64,000 bases of DNA from Sporofaciens musculi (GTDB lineage: Bacteria > Bacillota > Clostridia > Lachnospirales > Lachnospiraceae), in assembly GCF_009830285.1 (NCBI RefSeq), contig NZ_WUQX01000001.1, positions 1,550,501 to 1,614,500 on the forward strand, given 5' to 3'. The first letter of the stretch is position 1. Every line of letters begins with the position of its first letter. This document shows, one piece after another, positions 45,601 through 54,683 of this stretch. The notes beneath the pieces are model-generated. The model was not told the origin of the DNA. It saw only the letters and a list, made by a program, of their open reading frames with translations, and did not search any database. The position numbers were made by a program, and so were the translations under genes.

Positions 45601-47160
45601 TTGGCACAGTTGATTTATGATTGTAAAAATGCCAACAAGGATGCAAGGATTTCGGTGAAGCTGGTGTCTGAGGCGGGCGTGGGTACGGTTGCCGCAGGCG
45701 TGGCCAAAGCGGGCGCAGGGTTGATTCTGATTTCCGGCTATGACGGAGGGACAGGCGCCGCGCCCAGAAGCTCAATCCACAATGCCGGTCTTCCCTGGGA
45801 GCTTGGCCTTGCGGAGACCCATCAGACTTTAATCCAGAATGGGCTTAGGGAACGGGTGAGGCTTGAGACGGACGGCAAGCTTATGAGCGGGCGTGATATT
45901 GCCATTGCGGCCATTCTTGGGGCAGAGGAATTTGGATTTGCTACGGCGCCGCTGATTACCCTGGGATGCGTGATGATGCGTGTCTGCAATCTGGATACCT
46001 GTCCGGTGGGGGTCGCAACCCAGAATCCCAGGCTTCGGAAGAATTTTGCCGGCAAGCCGGAGTATGTGATGAATTTTATGCGGTTTATGGCGGAGAATTT
46101 AAGAGAGTACATGGCAAAGCTAGGCATTCCCACGATTGACGAACTGGTGGGGCGCACAGACCTTTTGAGAGTGAAGGAACAGCCCACCTCCGCCCGTGCG
46201 GCTACGCTGAAGCTTGGACGAATTCTTTATAATCCGCATCAAGGAAGCAAGACGCCGGTAACATTTAACCCGAAGAAGGTGTATGATTTTGAGCTGGAAA
46301 AGACGCTGGATGAGAGGGTTTTAGTAAGACAGCTTCTTCCGTCTCTGAAAAAGGGACAGAAGCGCAGTATCGAGGTAGACGTGACCAATACGGACCGGAC
46401 CTTTGGGACGATTTTTGGCTCCGAGATTACCAGGCGGCATCCGGATGGGCTTACCGAGGACAGTTATGTGGTGAAATGTACAGGTGCAGGCGGCCAATCT
46501 TTTGGGGCGTTTATTCCAAAGGGGCTTACCTTAGAGCTTGTGGGGGACAGCAACGATTACTTTGGGAAAGGTCTGTCAGGCGGCAAGCTGATTGTGTATC
46601 CGCCGCGGGGAGTGAAGTACCGCCATCACGAGAACATTATTATAGGAAATGTTGCTCTCTATGGGGCAACCAGCGGCAAGGCCTTCATCAACGGCGTGGC
46701 GGGCGAACGCTTCGCAGTACGCAACTCAGGCGCCATAGCCGTGGTGGAGGGTGTAGGCGACCATGGATGTGAATATATGACAGGAGGACGGGTGGCTGTC
46801 CTTGGCAAGACGGGCAGGAACTTTGCTGCAGGAATGAGCGGCGGGGTAGCGTATGTGCTGGATATGGACAGTGATTTGTACCGGAATGTAAACAAGCAAA
46901 TGGTAAATATTGAGCGTATTTCGTCGAAGTTTGATGTCAATGAGTTAAAAGGCATGATTGAGGAGCATGTGGCTTGCACAAATTCTCAGATTGGGAAGGA
47001 GATTCTTGAGCATTTTAAGGAATATCTGCCGAAGTTTAAGAAGATTATCCCTGTAGATTATGAGCGGATGCTGACCACAATCCTTCAGTTGGAGGAGCAG
47101 GGTATGAGCAGCGAGCAGGCGAAGACGGAAGCATTTTACGCTATGAAGGGCGAGAAATAG
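42625..47160 (+). CDS. gltB: glutamate synthase large subunit
   Basis: A 1,511-residue GltB. Domains in order are a glutaminase (Ntn) domain starting after C22 (HDNCGIG; a 21-residue propeptide is removed in the family), the central domain, the FMN/synthase barrel (about 810-1190, with GEGGEEIERL and KPGEGGHLPGGKV), and the 3Fe-4S Cys motif (CVMMRVCNLDTCPVGV, about 1115). The C-terminal beta-helix spans about 1250-1510 with GxxGG repeats. It makes glutamate from glutamine and 2-oxoglutarate with GltD (encoded 11 bases downstream). This gives the cell a route to absorb ammonia released by the ureide pathway. Confidence 0.97.
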   Translation: MNAQIVNNHEGLYRPQFEHDNCGIGAVVNIKGRKSHSTVMDALKIVENLEHRAGKDAEGKTGDGVGILLQISHRFFSKVCKPLGIFLGSERDYGVGMFFFPQDELKKNQAKKIFEVIVRKEGMNFLGWREVPVREEVLGSRAAECMPCILQGFIERPGKVPQGIDFDRRLYVVRRIFEQSSDDTYVASLSSRTIAYKGMFLVGQLRPFFEDLKSPEYESAIALVHSRFSTNTNPSWERAHPNRFIVHNGEINTIRGNADKMQAREENMESEHLKGELHKVLPAINSSGSDSAMLDNAIEFMVMSGMDLPLAVMIAIPEPWASAKTMSQKKKDFYQYYATMMEPWDGPASILFSDGDCMGAVLDRNGLRPSRYYITDDDTLILSSEVGVLDINPEKIVVKERLHPGKMLLVDTISGKVIGDDELKEIYAGRQPYGEWLDSNLIELSSLKIPNQKVPSYTAEECKRLQKAFGYSYEEVKTSILAMAQNGTEGTAAMGIDAPLSVLSEKHQDLFGYFKQLFAQVTNPPIDSIREEVVTSTTVYIGADGNLLEEREENCRMLKVDNPILTNTDLLKIKSMKKEGFYPVEIPIIYYKNSGLEKAIDYLFIEVDRAIREGANILILTDRGVDEYHVAMPSLLALSGLQQHLVRTKKRTSVAIILETGEPREVHHFATLLGYGACAINPYLAHESIRYLIETNMLKKDYYAAVEDYNHAVLSGIVKIASKMGISTIQSYQGAKIFEAIGLKEEFIQKYFTDTVSRVGGIGIDELAADYVARHSQAFDPLGLEVDMTLDSIGQHKSKSGGERHLYNPQTIHMLQQSTRRGDYEMFRKYTEMVNTEGQYINLRGQLEFNYPKKGIPIEEVESVDSIVTRFKTGAMSYGSISKEAHETLAIAMNRLKGKSNSGEGGEEIERLDSDRCSAIKQVASGRFGVTSRYLVSAKEIQIKMAQGAKPGEGGHLPGGKVYPWIANTRHSTPGVSLISPPPHHDIYSIEDLAQLIYDCKNANKDARISVKLVSEAGVGTVAAGVAKAGAGLILISGYDGGTGAAPRSSIHNAGLPWELGLAETHQTLIQNGLRERVRLETDGKLMSGRDIAIAAILGAEEFGFATAPLITLGCVMMRVCNLDTCPVGVATQNPRLRKNFAGKPEYVMNFMRFMAENLREYMAKLGIPTIDELVGRTDLLRVKEQPTSARAATLKLGRILYNPHQGSKTPVTFNPKKVYDFELEKTLDERVLVRQLLPSLKKGQKRSIEVDVTNTDRTFGTIFGSEITRRHPDGLTEDSYVVKCTGAGGQSFGAFIPKGLTLELVGDSNDYFGKGLSGGKLIVYPPRGVKYRHHENIIIGNVALYGATSGKAFINGVAGERFAVRNSGAIAVVEGVGDHGCEYMTGGRVAVLGKTGRNFAAGMSGGVAYVLDMDSDLYRNVNKQMVNIERISSKFDVNELKGMIEEHVACTNSQIGKEILEHFKEYLPKFKKIIPVDYERMLTTILQLEEQGMSSEQAKTEAFYAMKGEK

Positions 47161-47171
47161 GAGGTGGAGAA

Positions 47172-48671
47172 GTGGGAAAAGCGACAGGTTTTATGGAATA
47201 TGACAGACAGGACAAGGTGGCGGAGGCGCCGAAGGAGAGACTAAAGCATTTTCACGAATTCCACACGCCCTTATCAAAGGAGGAGCAGGAACGCCAGGGG
47301 GCCAGATGTATGTCCTGTGGAGTGCCTTTCTGCCAGGCTGGTCAGATGATTATGGGTATGGCCAGCGGATGTCCGCTGCACAATCTGGTTCCGGAGTGGA
47401 ATGACCTGATTTATCACGGGAACTGGGAGGAGGCTTATTACAGGCTTAAAAAGACCAATAATTTTCCGGAGTTTACATCCAGAGTGTGTCCGGCTCTGTG
47501 TGAAGCCGCATGTACCTGTACTTTGAACGGAGATGCGGTTTCCACCAAGGCAAACGAGTATGGTATTATTGAAAATGCCTATGAGAAGGGCTATGCAGGG
47601 GCAAGGCCGGTGAAGGTGCGTACCGGCAAGAAGGTGGCGGTTATTGGCTCTGGCCCTGCCGGTCTTGCGGCGGCGGATATGCTCAACCGGAGAGGGCACA
47701 GCATAACTGTGTTCGAGCGTGAGGACAGAGTGGGAGGCCTTCTTCGGTATGGAATTCCTAACATGAAGCTTGAGAAGCAGATTATTGATAGGAAAGTCAG
47801 TATCATGGAGGCGGAAGGGATTACCTTCATAACGGGCTGTAACGTTGGAAAGGACAAGAAGGCGGCGGAGATTTTAAAGGAGTATGACCGTGTCCTTCTG
47901 TGCTGCGGAGCATCGAATCCAAGGGATATCAAGGTGCCTGGACGGGAGGCAAATGGAATTCATTTTGCAGTAGATTTTCTAAAATCCACCACGAAGGCTC
48001 TTTGGGCGAACCAGCTTAAGCTTAAGGAGGGGGAATATATTTCCGCAAAAGGAAAGAACGTGCTGGTGATTGGAGGCGGCGATACGGGAAACGACTGTGT
48101 GGGTACATCTATGCGCCATGGAGCCAAGTCAGTGCTTCAGCTTGAGATGCTTCCCAAGGCGCCGGATGAGCGCGCCTTTGATAATCCGTGGCCGGAGTGG
48201 CCAAAGGTGTGTAAGACGGACTACGGGCAGCAGGAGGCCATTGCTGTATTCGGGAAAGACCCGCGGGTGTACCAGACCACGGTGAAGGAGTTTCAGAAGG
48301 ATAAAGCGGGAAATGTCTGTAAGGCGGTTCTTGTGAAGCTTGAGCCTAAGAAAGAGGAGAAAACCGGACGGGTGGTGATGGCAGAGATTGCCGGAAGCGA
48401 GTATACGGTGGATGTGGATTTGGTGCTGATTGCGGCGGGCTTCCTTGGAAGTGAGAGCTATGTGACGAAGGCCTTTGGCGTGGAGGTTGACGGACGGACG
48501 AACGTGGCCGCAAGTCAGGGAACCTATGGAACGAATGTTCAGAATGTTTTTGCGGCTGGCGATATGCACAGGGGACAGTCCCTGGTGGTGTGGGCAATCC
48601 GCGAAGGCAGAGAGGCGGCCCAGGAGATTGATATAAGTCTTATGGGATATACGAATATGAACATCCAGTAA
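47172..48671 (+). CDS. gltD: glutamate synthase small subunit
   Basis: A 499-residue GltD. The N-terminal Cys motifs (CMSCGVPFC, CPLHN, CPALCEAACTC) hold two [4Fe-4S] clusters. The FAD loop GSGPAGLAAADML and the NAD(P) loop GGGDTGNDCVGT follow. The C-terminal FAD motif is AAGDMHRGQSLVVWAI. It delivers NAD(P)H electrons to GltB. The start is GTG at 47172 with GAGGTGGAG, and the gap to gltB is 11 bases. Confidence 0.96.
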   Translation: MGKATGFMEYDRQDKVAEAPKERLKHFHEFHTPLSKEEQERQGARCMSCGVPFCQAGQMIMGMASGCPLHNLVPEWNDLIYHGNWEEAYYRLKKTNNFPEFTSRVCPALCEAACTCTLNGDAVSTKANEYGIIENAYEKGYAGARPVKVRTGKKVAVIGSGPAGLAAADMLNRRGHSITVFEREDRVGGLLRYGIPNMKLEKQIIDRKVSIMEAEGITFITGCNVGKDKKAAEILKEYDRVLLCCGASNPRDIKVPGREANGIHFAVDFLKSTTKALWANQLKLKEGEYISAKGKNVLVIGGGDTGNDCVGTSMRHGAKSVLQLEMLPKAPDERAFDNPWPEWPKVCKTDYGQQEAIAVFGKDPRVYQTTVKEFQKDKAGNVCKAVLVKLEPKKEEKTGRVVMAEIAGSEYTVDVDLVLIAAGFLGSESYVTKAFGVEVDGRTNVAASQGTYGTNVQNVFAAGDMHRGQSLVVWAIREGREAAQEIDISLMGYTNMNIQ

Positions 48672-48752
48672 TTTTCTTGGTTATATTTTACGAAGCGCCT
48701 TGTCGATAGAGATTCCTCTTAAAAACATTTGTTACAAAATTATTAAAAAATG

Positions 48753-48781
48753 TTGCAAGTTTTAGTGGTTTGAGGTATAAT
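48753..48781 (+). promoter_or_regulatory. promoter of the NlpC/P60 gene
   Basis: TTGCAA (48753-48758), a 17-base spacer, and TATAAT (48776-48781); a near-consensus sigma-A site. Confidence 0.75.
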
Positions 48782-48868
48782 TGTTACCAGATGTAGAGGG
48801 ACTATGTCGAAAGAACGTAGATGAGTGTAAATAGTAAGCAGAAAATACATAAAAAGGATGGTTTCACT

Positions 48869-50023
48869 ATGAAAAGATTTGGAGCAAGACTTTTGGCCGC
48901 TATTGTTGCTGGTTCGCTGATTGTAACGCCGGTTATGGCAGCGCCGTCAATCGACGAATTGAAAGAGGACAAGGCTGAGAAGCAGAGTGAAGTAAATTCC
49001 TTACAGGAGGAATTGAAGCAGATTCTATCGAAGATTAATGGTCTGGAGGAGGATCTGGTTAAGAAGGGCGAGGAGATCATCCAGGCAACGGATGACTTGG
49101 CAGCCGCTGAAGTAAGAGAGAGAGAGCAGTATGAGGCCATGAAGCTTCGTATCAAGTATATGTACGAAGAAGGAGACACGACGGCTCTTGAGTCTCTGGT
49201 AACAGCGGAGAATTTCTCCGACCTGGTGAATAAGGCGGAATATGTACAGAATGTACATGATTATGACAGAGATCAGTTACAGGAATATGTAGAGACAAAG
49301 AATCAGATCTCAGAGCTTAAGACGACTCTTGAGGAAGACCAGAAGAAGCTGGAATCTCTGCAGGTTGAATACGAAGATCAGAAGGATGTACTGAATACGA
49401 CCATTGAGGAGAAGCGGGCAGAGGTAGCCGACTTAGACGGTCAGATTCAGGCGGCGGTAGAGGCAGCGGCAAGAGAAGCTGAGGAAAGAAGACGTCAGGA
49501 GGAAGCAGCGCGTCAGGCAGCAGCAGCGGCGGCAGCTAATAATAATTCCGGAAACCGCAATAATGGTAACAATAACAGCCAGAGTACAGGAAGTTCCGGA
49601 AATCATTCGTCAAATAACTCAAGCAGCAGCGGAAGCAATAGCAATAGCAGTAGTAGCAGTAGCAATTCCGGTTATACAGGCTCCGGCAACGCATCTGTGG
49701 GAATGACAATCGTGGGCGCTGCACGTTCCCAGATTGGAGTTCCGTATGTATGGGGTGGTACAAAGCCAGGTTCAGGGCTCGACTGTTCAGGACTTACCCA
49801 GTATGCTCACAGAGTAGCGGGAATTAGTATCGGACGTACATCAGGCGAACAGGGCGGAGGAGGAGTTCCGGTCAGCAGTCCGATGCCTGGAGACATTGTT
49901 TGCTATTCCGGTCATGTAGGAATTTACACCGGAGGCGGAATGATGGTTCATGCGCCTCAACCGGGACAGAATGTGAAGGAAGTCGCTGTATATGGCTCTC
50001 CGTGGTACAGACGTTACTGGTAA
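48869..50023 (+). CDS. secreted NlpC/P60 peptidoglycan hydrolase with coiled coil (PcsB-like)
   Basis: A 384-residue exported protein. The signal peptide covers about residues 1-25 (ending VMAAPS), and a long coiled coil covers about 28-225 (PcsB/CwlO type). A low-complexity Asn/Ser/Gly linker spans about 225-275 and the NlpC/P60 endopeptidase domain about 280-384. The catalytic Cys is C306 (GLDCSGLTQ) and the His is H349 (SGHVGIY). It probably splits stem peptides at division and is switched by a FtsEX-type partner through the coiled coil. ATG 48869 fits the signal peptide, with AAAAAGGATGG upstream. The in-frame start at 48821 is less likely. Confidence 0.9.
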   Translation: MKRFGARLLAAIVAGSLIVTPVMAAPSIDELKEDKAEKQSEVNSLQEELKQILSKINGLEEDLVKKGEEIIQATDDLAAAEVREREQYEAMKLRIKYMYEEGDTTALESLVTAENFSDLVNKAEYVQNVHDYDRDQLQEYVETKNQISELKTTLEEDQKKLESLQVEYEDQKDVLNTTIEEKRAEVADLDGQIQAAVEAAAREAEERRRQEEAARQAAAAAAANNNSGNRNNGNNNSQSTGSSGNHSSNNSSSSGSNSNSSSSSSNSGYTGSGNASVGMTIVGAARSQIGVPYVWGGTKPGSGLDCSGLTQYAHRVAGISIGRTSGEQGGGGVPVSSPMPGDIVCYSGHVGIYTGGGMMVHAPQPGQNVKEVAVYGSPWYRRYW

Positions 50024-50052
50024 GAAGTTTATGATACATATTGTGGAGTGAT

Positions 50053-50270
50053 TATAATATAATTGCAGATATTGTGTAACAGTTTAGCCTGCAACCGCGC
50101 ACTTGCTGCGCGGTTAGCAGCCAATGAATTGGAGCAGCTGGGAATCCGCCTCTTTGCCGCAGGCAAACTTTAAAATGGGCGGATTCCGTAACAGTGAAGC
50201 CGGAAGGCTGAACTGTTACGATATTGTAGAATTTAAGCAGATAAAAGCCTTGCAAATGCAGGGCTTTTAT
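50053..50270 (+). promoter_or_regulatory. structured leader upstream of rpsB (nested inverted repeats)
   Basis: A TATAAT (50053-50058) begins a stretch of nested hairpins. GTAACAGTT motifs occur at 50076 and (GTAACAGT) 50188; both can pair with AACTGTTAC ending at 50219, giving mutually exclusive structures. Inside lie GGAATCCGCC/GGCGGATTCC (50141-50150 with 50177-50186) and smaller hairpins. A separate 14-bp stem with a 2-base loop sits at 50241-50254/50257-50270. It is either a mobile palindromic element or an attenuator for the ribosomal-protein operon. The whole 50024-50408 gap otherwise has no gene. Confidence 0.6.
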
Positions 50271-50408
50271 GCTATCATGAAAAAGTCGCAAAAATCACGC
50301 ATTTGTTTGTTCAAGAGGGTGCCAGAGCTTGTAGACGAGTGGATAGTCAAGCGGGTTTCAAGGACTTACACATATGCGGAAGCAAAAAACCAAATGGAGG
50401 AAAGAAAC

Positions 50409-51149
50409 ATGAGTGTTATTTCAATGAAGCAACTTTTAGAAGCAGGTGTTCATTTTGGACATCAGACCAGAAGATGGAATCCTAAGATGGCTCCGTACAT
50501 TTACACGGAGAGGAATGGCATCTATATTATTGACCTGCAGAAGTCTGTGGGTAAGGTAGATGAGGCATATCAGGCAGTATCTGATATTGCGGCAGACGGC
50601 GGTACAGTTCTGTTTGTTGGAACCAAGAAGCAGGCTCAGGATGCTATTAAGACTGAGGCTGAACGCTGCGGAATGTTCTATGTAAATGAGAGATGGCTGG
50701 GCGGTATGCTGACTAACTTTAAGACCATCAAGAGCAGAGTTGCACGCTTGAAAGAGATTGAAAGAATGTCAGAGGACGGAACATTCGACGTACTGCCGAA
50801 GAAGGAAGTTATCCAGTTGAAAAAAGAGTGGGAGAAGTTGGAGAAGAACTTAGGCGGAATCAAAGAGATGAAGCAGCTTCCCGACGCTATTTTCGTAGTA
50901 GATCCGAAGAAGGAGAGAATCTGCGTACAGGAGGCACATACTCTTGGAATCCCGTTGATTGGTATTGCAGATACTAACTGTGATCCAGAGGAGTTGGATT
51001 ATGTGATTCCTGGTAATGATGATGCAATTCGTGCAGTAAAGCTGATTGTTTCTAAGATGGCTGACGCTGTAGTTGAGGCTAATCAGGGAATGACAGGTGT
51101 TGACGGAGTGTACGATGAGGCAGAAGCTGACGCAGAAGTTGTTGAATAG
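50409..51149 (+). CDS. rpsB: 30S ribosomal protein S2
   Basis: A 246-residue S2 protein. [20 protein letters not shown] is the universal start region. [16 protein letters not shown] and [21 protein letters not shown] are the classical signatures. ATG 50409 has AGGAAAG upstream; earlier in-frame codons are leader. It is followed after 26 bases by tsf, the standard pairing. Confidence 0.98.
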   Translation: MSVISMKQLLEAGVHFGHQTRRWNPKMAPYIYTERNGIYIIDLQKSVGKVDEAYQAVSDIAADGGTVLFVGTKKQAQDAIKTEAERCGMFYVNERWLGGMLTNFKTIKSRVARLKEIERMSEDGTFDVLPKKEVIQLKKEWEKLEKNLGGIKEMKQLPDAIFVVDPKKERICVQEAHTLGIPLIGIADTNCDPEELDYVIPGNDDAIRAVKLIVSKMADAVVEANQGMTGVDGVYDEAEADAEVVE

Positions 51150-51175
51150 ATGACAGACATTTGGAGGAGATAGAC

Positions 51176-52111
51176 ATGGCAATTACAGCTAGTATGGTAA
51201 AAGAGTTAAGAGAGATGACAGGCGCAGGCATGATGGACTGTAAGAAGGCTCTGAACGAGACGAACGGTGACATGGATGCGGCTGTAGAATACCTGAGAAA
51301 GAACGGACAGGCGAAGGCTGAGAAGAAGGCTGGACGTATTGCGGCAGAGGGTATCGTTGCTACCACAATCAAGGGCGACGACAAGGTTGCTGCAATCGTT
51401 GAGGTTAATGCAGAGACTGATTTCGTTGCAAAGAATGAAGTTTTCCAGACTTATGTGAAGGAAGTAGTAGAGCAGCTTGCGGATTCCAATGCGGCAGATG
51501 TAGAAGGATTTAAGGCAGAGCCATGGGCTCTTGATACATCTATGACTGTTCAGGATAAGCTGGCGGCTATGATTGCTAAGATTGGCGAGAATATGAACAT
51601 CAGAAGATTCGAGAAGGTGGTTGCCGAGAATGGAATCGTGGTATCCTACATCCATGCAGGCGGCAAGATTGGCGTTCTGGTTGAGGCTGAGACGGAGTGT
51701 AATTCTGATGCGGTGAAGGAAGCGTTAAAGAATGTGGCTATGCAGATTGCGGCTCTGAATCCTAAGTACGTTTCTACTGATGATGTACCGGAAGAGTATA
51801 AGGAGCATGAGAAGGAGATTCTGATTGCTCAGGCTAAGAATGATCCTAAGAATGCCAACAAGCCGGAGAATATTATCGAGAAGATGATTACCGGACGTCT
51901 CAATAAAGAGCTGAAGGAAGTCTGCCTGTTAGAGCAGGAGTATGTGAAGGCTGAGAATAAGGAGACGGTTGCTAAGTATCTGGAGGCAGTTTCTAAGGAG
52001 GCTGGTTCTGCGGTTACTTTGAAGAGATTCGTACGGTTTGAGACGGGCGAAGGACTTGAGAAGAAGAATGAGGATTTTGCAGCTGAGGTTGCGGCGCAGA
52101 TGAATCAGTAA
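51176..52111 (+). CDS. tsf: elongation factor Ts
   Basis: A 311-residue EF-Ts. ITASMVKELREMTGAGMMDC is the N-terminal signature and EVNAETDFVAKN the second. The C-terminal region carries the usual repeat. It exchanges GDP on EF-Tu. It is cotranscribed with rpsB and followed by a strong terminator. pyrH and frr, usually next, are absent. Confidence 0.98.
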   Translation: MAITASMVKELREMTGAGMMDCKKALNETNGDMDAAVEYLRKNGQAKAEKKAGRIAAEGIVATTIKGDDKVAAIVEVNAETDFVAKNEVFQTYVKEVVEQLADSNAADVEGFKAEPWALDTSMTVQDKLAAMIAKIGENMNIRRFEKVVAENGIVVSYIHAGGKIGVLVEAETECNSDAVKEALKNVAMQIAALNPKYVSTDDVPEEYKEHEKEILIAQAKNDPKNANKPENIIEKMITGRLNKELKEVCLLEQEYVKAENKETVAKYLEAVSKEAGSAVTLKRFVRFETGEGLEKKNEDFAAEVAAQMNQ

Positions 52112-52135
52112 ACTTCTGAGAAGAATTGATTTACG

Positions 52136-52179
52136 AACCCCTGAAAATCCCATAGAATGGGCATTTTCAGGGGTTTTTT
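52136..52179 (+). terminator. terminator after tsf
   Basis: AACCCCTGAAAATCCCA (52136-52152) pairs with TGGGCATTTTCAGGGGTT (52158-52175), followed by T residues. Confidence 0.9.
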
Positions 52180-52233
52180 GCGTTCTTGGGAGAGGTTCAT
52201 AACTTATCGTAAATTACCGTATTTTGAGTGCCG

Positions 52234-52283
52234 ATTTGGGGGATTTTTGGGGGAAGAGTTGGGGGAAAGGGTATCCCCCAAAT
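52234..52283. other. G-rich element: G-quadruplex motif inside an 11-bp inverted repeat
   Basis: Three GGGGG runs and a GGG run (52238-52271) have loops of 3-7 bases. ATTTGGGGGAT (52234-52244) and ATCCCCCAAAT (52273-52283) form an outer stem that competes with a quadruplex. The surrounding 52112-52527 gap holds no gene I can support. It is the seam between core genes and mobile DNA. Confidence 0.6.
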
Positions 52284-52527
52284 GGTGTGTGAAAGTTTGC
52301 CTCGTTCTTTTCGTAAAAGGGGAGAAGTTTGCTTGCCGTTTCTGGACGTAGATTTACATGGATTTTCTCTAAATGGTGTTAGGGTGCGTAAGCTGTTATA
52401 TCTTAATCATATAGGAATTACGGTGATGATAGAGATTATTGGTTGATAGAGGCGTGAAATTGGCCTATAATGAGTAAAGAAGAAAACGATGTCATCAGAA
52501 ATTATGTATCTTTATAGATAGGGGTGG

Positions 52528-53352
52528 GTGTTGTCATTGAAAAATAGATGGGAATTATTATGCACAGACAAGATCATCCGTATATTAATCGGAGATAATG
52601 CTGATTGTCAATCAGAAGGGTATAGATTAGGTTTGCCTTATTTAAGAGGTCAAGATATTTGTTCATTAGCGACAAGGTTCGGATTTCCAATTGTTTATAA
52701 GGAAGATGAGTTAGGCTGTAGTTCCAGATGTGAAATGTTTAAAGCATTTCTGTTAAATATCATTAAACGTGAAATGGTGTCTAATGTTTTAGCATATATG
52801 TTTTCAATGACGCAATTTGATTATTTGACAGAATTGGGTGATAGGAATACTATTCAGGAGGCATATGACAAAGCAAAGAAATGGGCATTGGACGCTATAA
52901 ATGCAAATCTGTTTTTAGGAAAACATGAATTGAAGGTAGTCAATGAGAAATTTTATCTTGTTGAGTTTCAGAAAGATATACAAATAGAAGCTCCGGTTTT
53001 TAATATTGTGAATATGGAATATATACACAGTTTAAGGACAAGATGTACTGAGGATTTATCCAATGGAAATTATGATAGTGTAATAACAAAGTCGAGAACG
53101 TTGATGGAAGAAGTATTTTTATATGTTTTGGAAAATGAAAAAGTTGACGTTAAGATGAATGGTGATTTAACGCAGTATTATGGAAAGATAAAAGAGAAGT
53201 ACGGATTGAATCAAAGTAGCGATATTGACAACAGAATCAATAGCTTATTTAGTGGTTTGGAAAGAATAGTAAGGGCAATTGCTGAATTAAGGAATAAAAC
53301 CAGTGATAGTCATGGAGCAGGACAAAAGCGGTATGATGTTGTATCATTTTAG
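52528..53352 (+). pseudogene. abortive-infection (Abi C-terminal domain) protein, 3'-truncated
   Basis: A 274-residue frame whose last 110 residues match the Abi_C domain of abortive-infection proteins: SRTLMEEVFLYVLENE, then INSLFSGLERIVRAIAELRN and KTSDSHGAG. It stops 15 residues later, where family members continue through another helix. The stop directly abuts the left end of an IS3-family element, so the C-terminus is cut off. AT-rich composition and codon use differ from rpsB/tsf. It starts at GTG 52528 with a GGGGTGGG site, and other starts are possible. Abi proteins act against phage; this copy may be inactive. Confidence 0.65.
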
Positions 53353-53412
53353 TTGACACCTTATACGCAAGGATTTGATGTATAATCAAAGAGAAATAAG
53401 GAGGCAGCTAAT

Positions 53413-53754
53413 ATGACAAAAAAACAACGGAAATACGACATGGAATACAAGATTCAGGCTGTAAAGCTGGCAAAGGAAATTGGCGGCGCAAAAGCAGCTT
53501 CTGAACTGGGCATCCCTGAAAACACTATGTACGCATGGACGAAAGCCGCAAGGGAGGGAAGACTGGATGCCGGTCCCGGCTCGCACACACCACAAACGGC
53601 AATGAGTCTCGCAGAGGAATTGTCCCTCCTGCGCAGACAGGTTAAAGAGCAGGAAAAAGAAATCCGCCGCTTGAAAGAAGAAAATGAATTTCTTGAGGAA
53701 GCTAGCGCTTTTTTCGCCGCCAGCCGTCGGAAGTCTGCAAAAGACAAAGAATGA
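53413..53754 (+). CDS. IS3-family transposase OrfA
   Basis: A 113-residue OrfA. An HTH region (about residues 10-50; YKIQAVKLAKEIGGAKAASE, then IPENTMYAW) binds the ends. A leucine-zipper helix (about 72-100) mediates dimerisation. Its stop overlaps the OrfB start as ATGA. Confidence 0.88.
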   Translation: MTKKQRKYDMEYKIQAVKLAKEIGGAKAASELGIPENTMYAWTKAAREGRLDAGPGSHTPQTAMSLAEELSLLRRQVKEQEKEIRRLKEENEFLEEASAFFAASRRKSAKDKE

Positions 53755-54659
53755 TCTTTCTTGCCATAAAAACGGAAGACGGCGTGATAAAGGGAAAAAT
53801 TTCTTTCTACTGCCGGATACTGAAAGTCACGCGGCAGGGATTTTATAAATATCTGGCAGATAAAGACCGTCCGTGGAAATATCAGGATTTAGCCAGTATC
53901 ATGCAGGCAATCGCATCAGAAGATGAATGCAACGATACTTATGGACGAATCCGTATGTATCAGGCGCTTCTCTTAAAACAACCGGAAGGTATCCGTATTC
54001 CCGGCGAGAGGACGGTCTATCGCGTCATGGAGAAGATCGGGCTTAGCCACCGTCCGAAACGCAAACCGAATGGGATCACCAAAGCAGACCGTGAAGCATG
54101 CAAATCTGATGATCTGCTGAAAGGGGATTTCCGATCTGCACAGCCACTTAAAAAATGCGTCACGGACATAACTGAAATCAAAGCAAAAGACGGGAAACTG
54201 TATGTATCTGCCATATTTGACTGTTTCGATGCAGCAGTTCTAGGCTTGGCAATGGATACAAACATGAAAGCCGTATTATGTGAAAGAACGCTTGCCAACG
54301 CCGTCCACTCCTATCCGGCGCTTAAAGGAGCGGTCATCCACTCTGACCGGGGATCACAGTATACCAGTGAAATCTATCGTAAGAGCATCGCGAAATACGG
54401 AATCCTTCAGAGTATGAACCGTGACGGTGGCCGCTGCCATGACAATGCAAGGTGCGAAAGCATGTGGGCGCGGATGAAAGAAGAACTTCTTTATGGCCGC
54501 CATAACACAGAAAAAATGACCGTTGAGGAACTAAAGACACTCATTTTTAGATACTTCATCAGCTACTGGAATAACAGGAGGATATGCTCAGCCAATGGCG
54601 GGCTTCCTCCTATGGTCAAAAGACAGAGGTATTATGTATCTCTGGATGCTGCAGCTTAG
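53751..54659 (+). CDS. IS3-family transposase OrfB
   Basis: A 302-residue DDE transposase of the rve type. The triad is visible as TDITEI (D), HSDRGSQY (D) and ARCESMWARMKEE (E). It joins OrfA through ATGA overlap rather than an obvious slippery run. It looks intact, so the element may still move. Confidence 0.9.
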   Translation: MIFLAIKTEDGVIKGKISFYCRILKVTRQGFYKYLADKDRPWKYQDLASIMQAIASEDECNDTYGRIRMYQALLLKQPEGIRIPGERTVYRVMEKIGLSHRPKRKPNGITKADREACKSDDLLKGDFRSAQPLKKCVTDITEIKAKDGKLYVSAIFDCFDAAVLGLAMDTNMKAVLCERTLANAVHSYPALKGAVIHSDRGSQYTSEIYRKSIAKYGILQSMNRDGGRCHDNARCESMWARMKEELLYGRHNTEKMTVEELKTLIFRYFISYWNNRRICSANGGLPPMVKRQRYYVSLDAAA

Positions 54660-54683
54660 GCATTAAGTATCCTTGCAAAAAAA

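Noticed and set aside
49540..49680. Asn/Ser-rich low-complexity run that could suggest a frameshift
   Set aside because: The frame stays open and joins a normal coiled coil to a normal NlpC/P60 domain, so it is a flexible linker.
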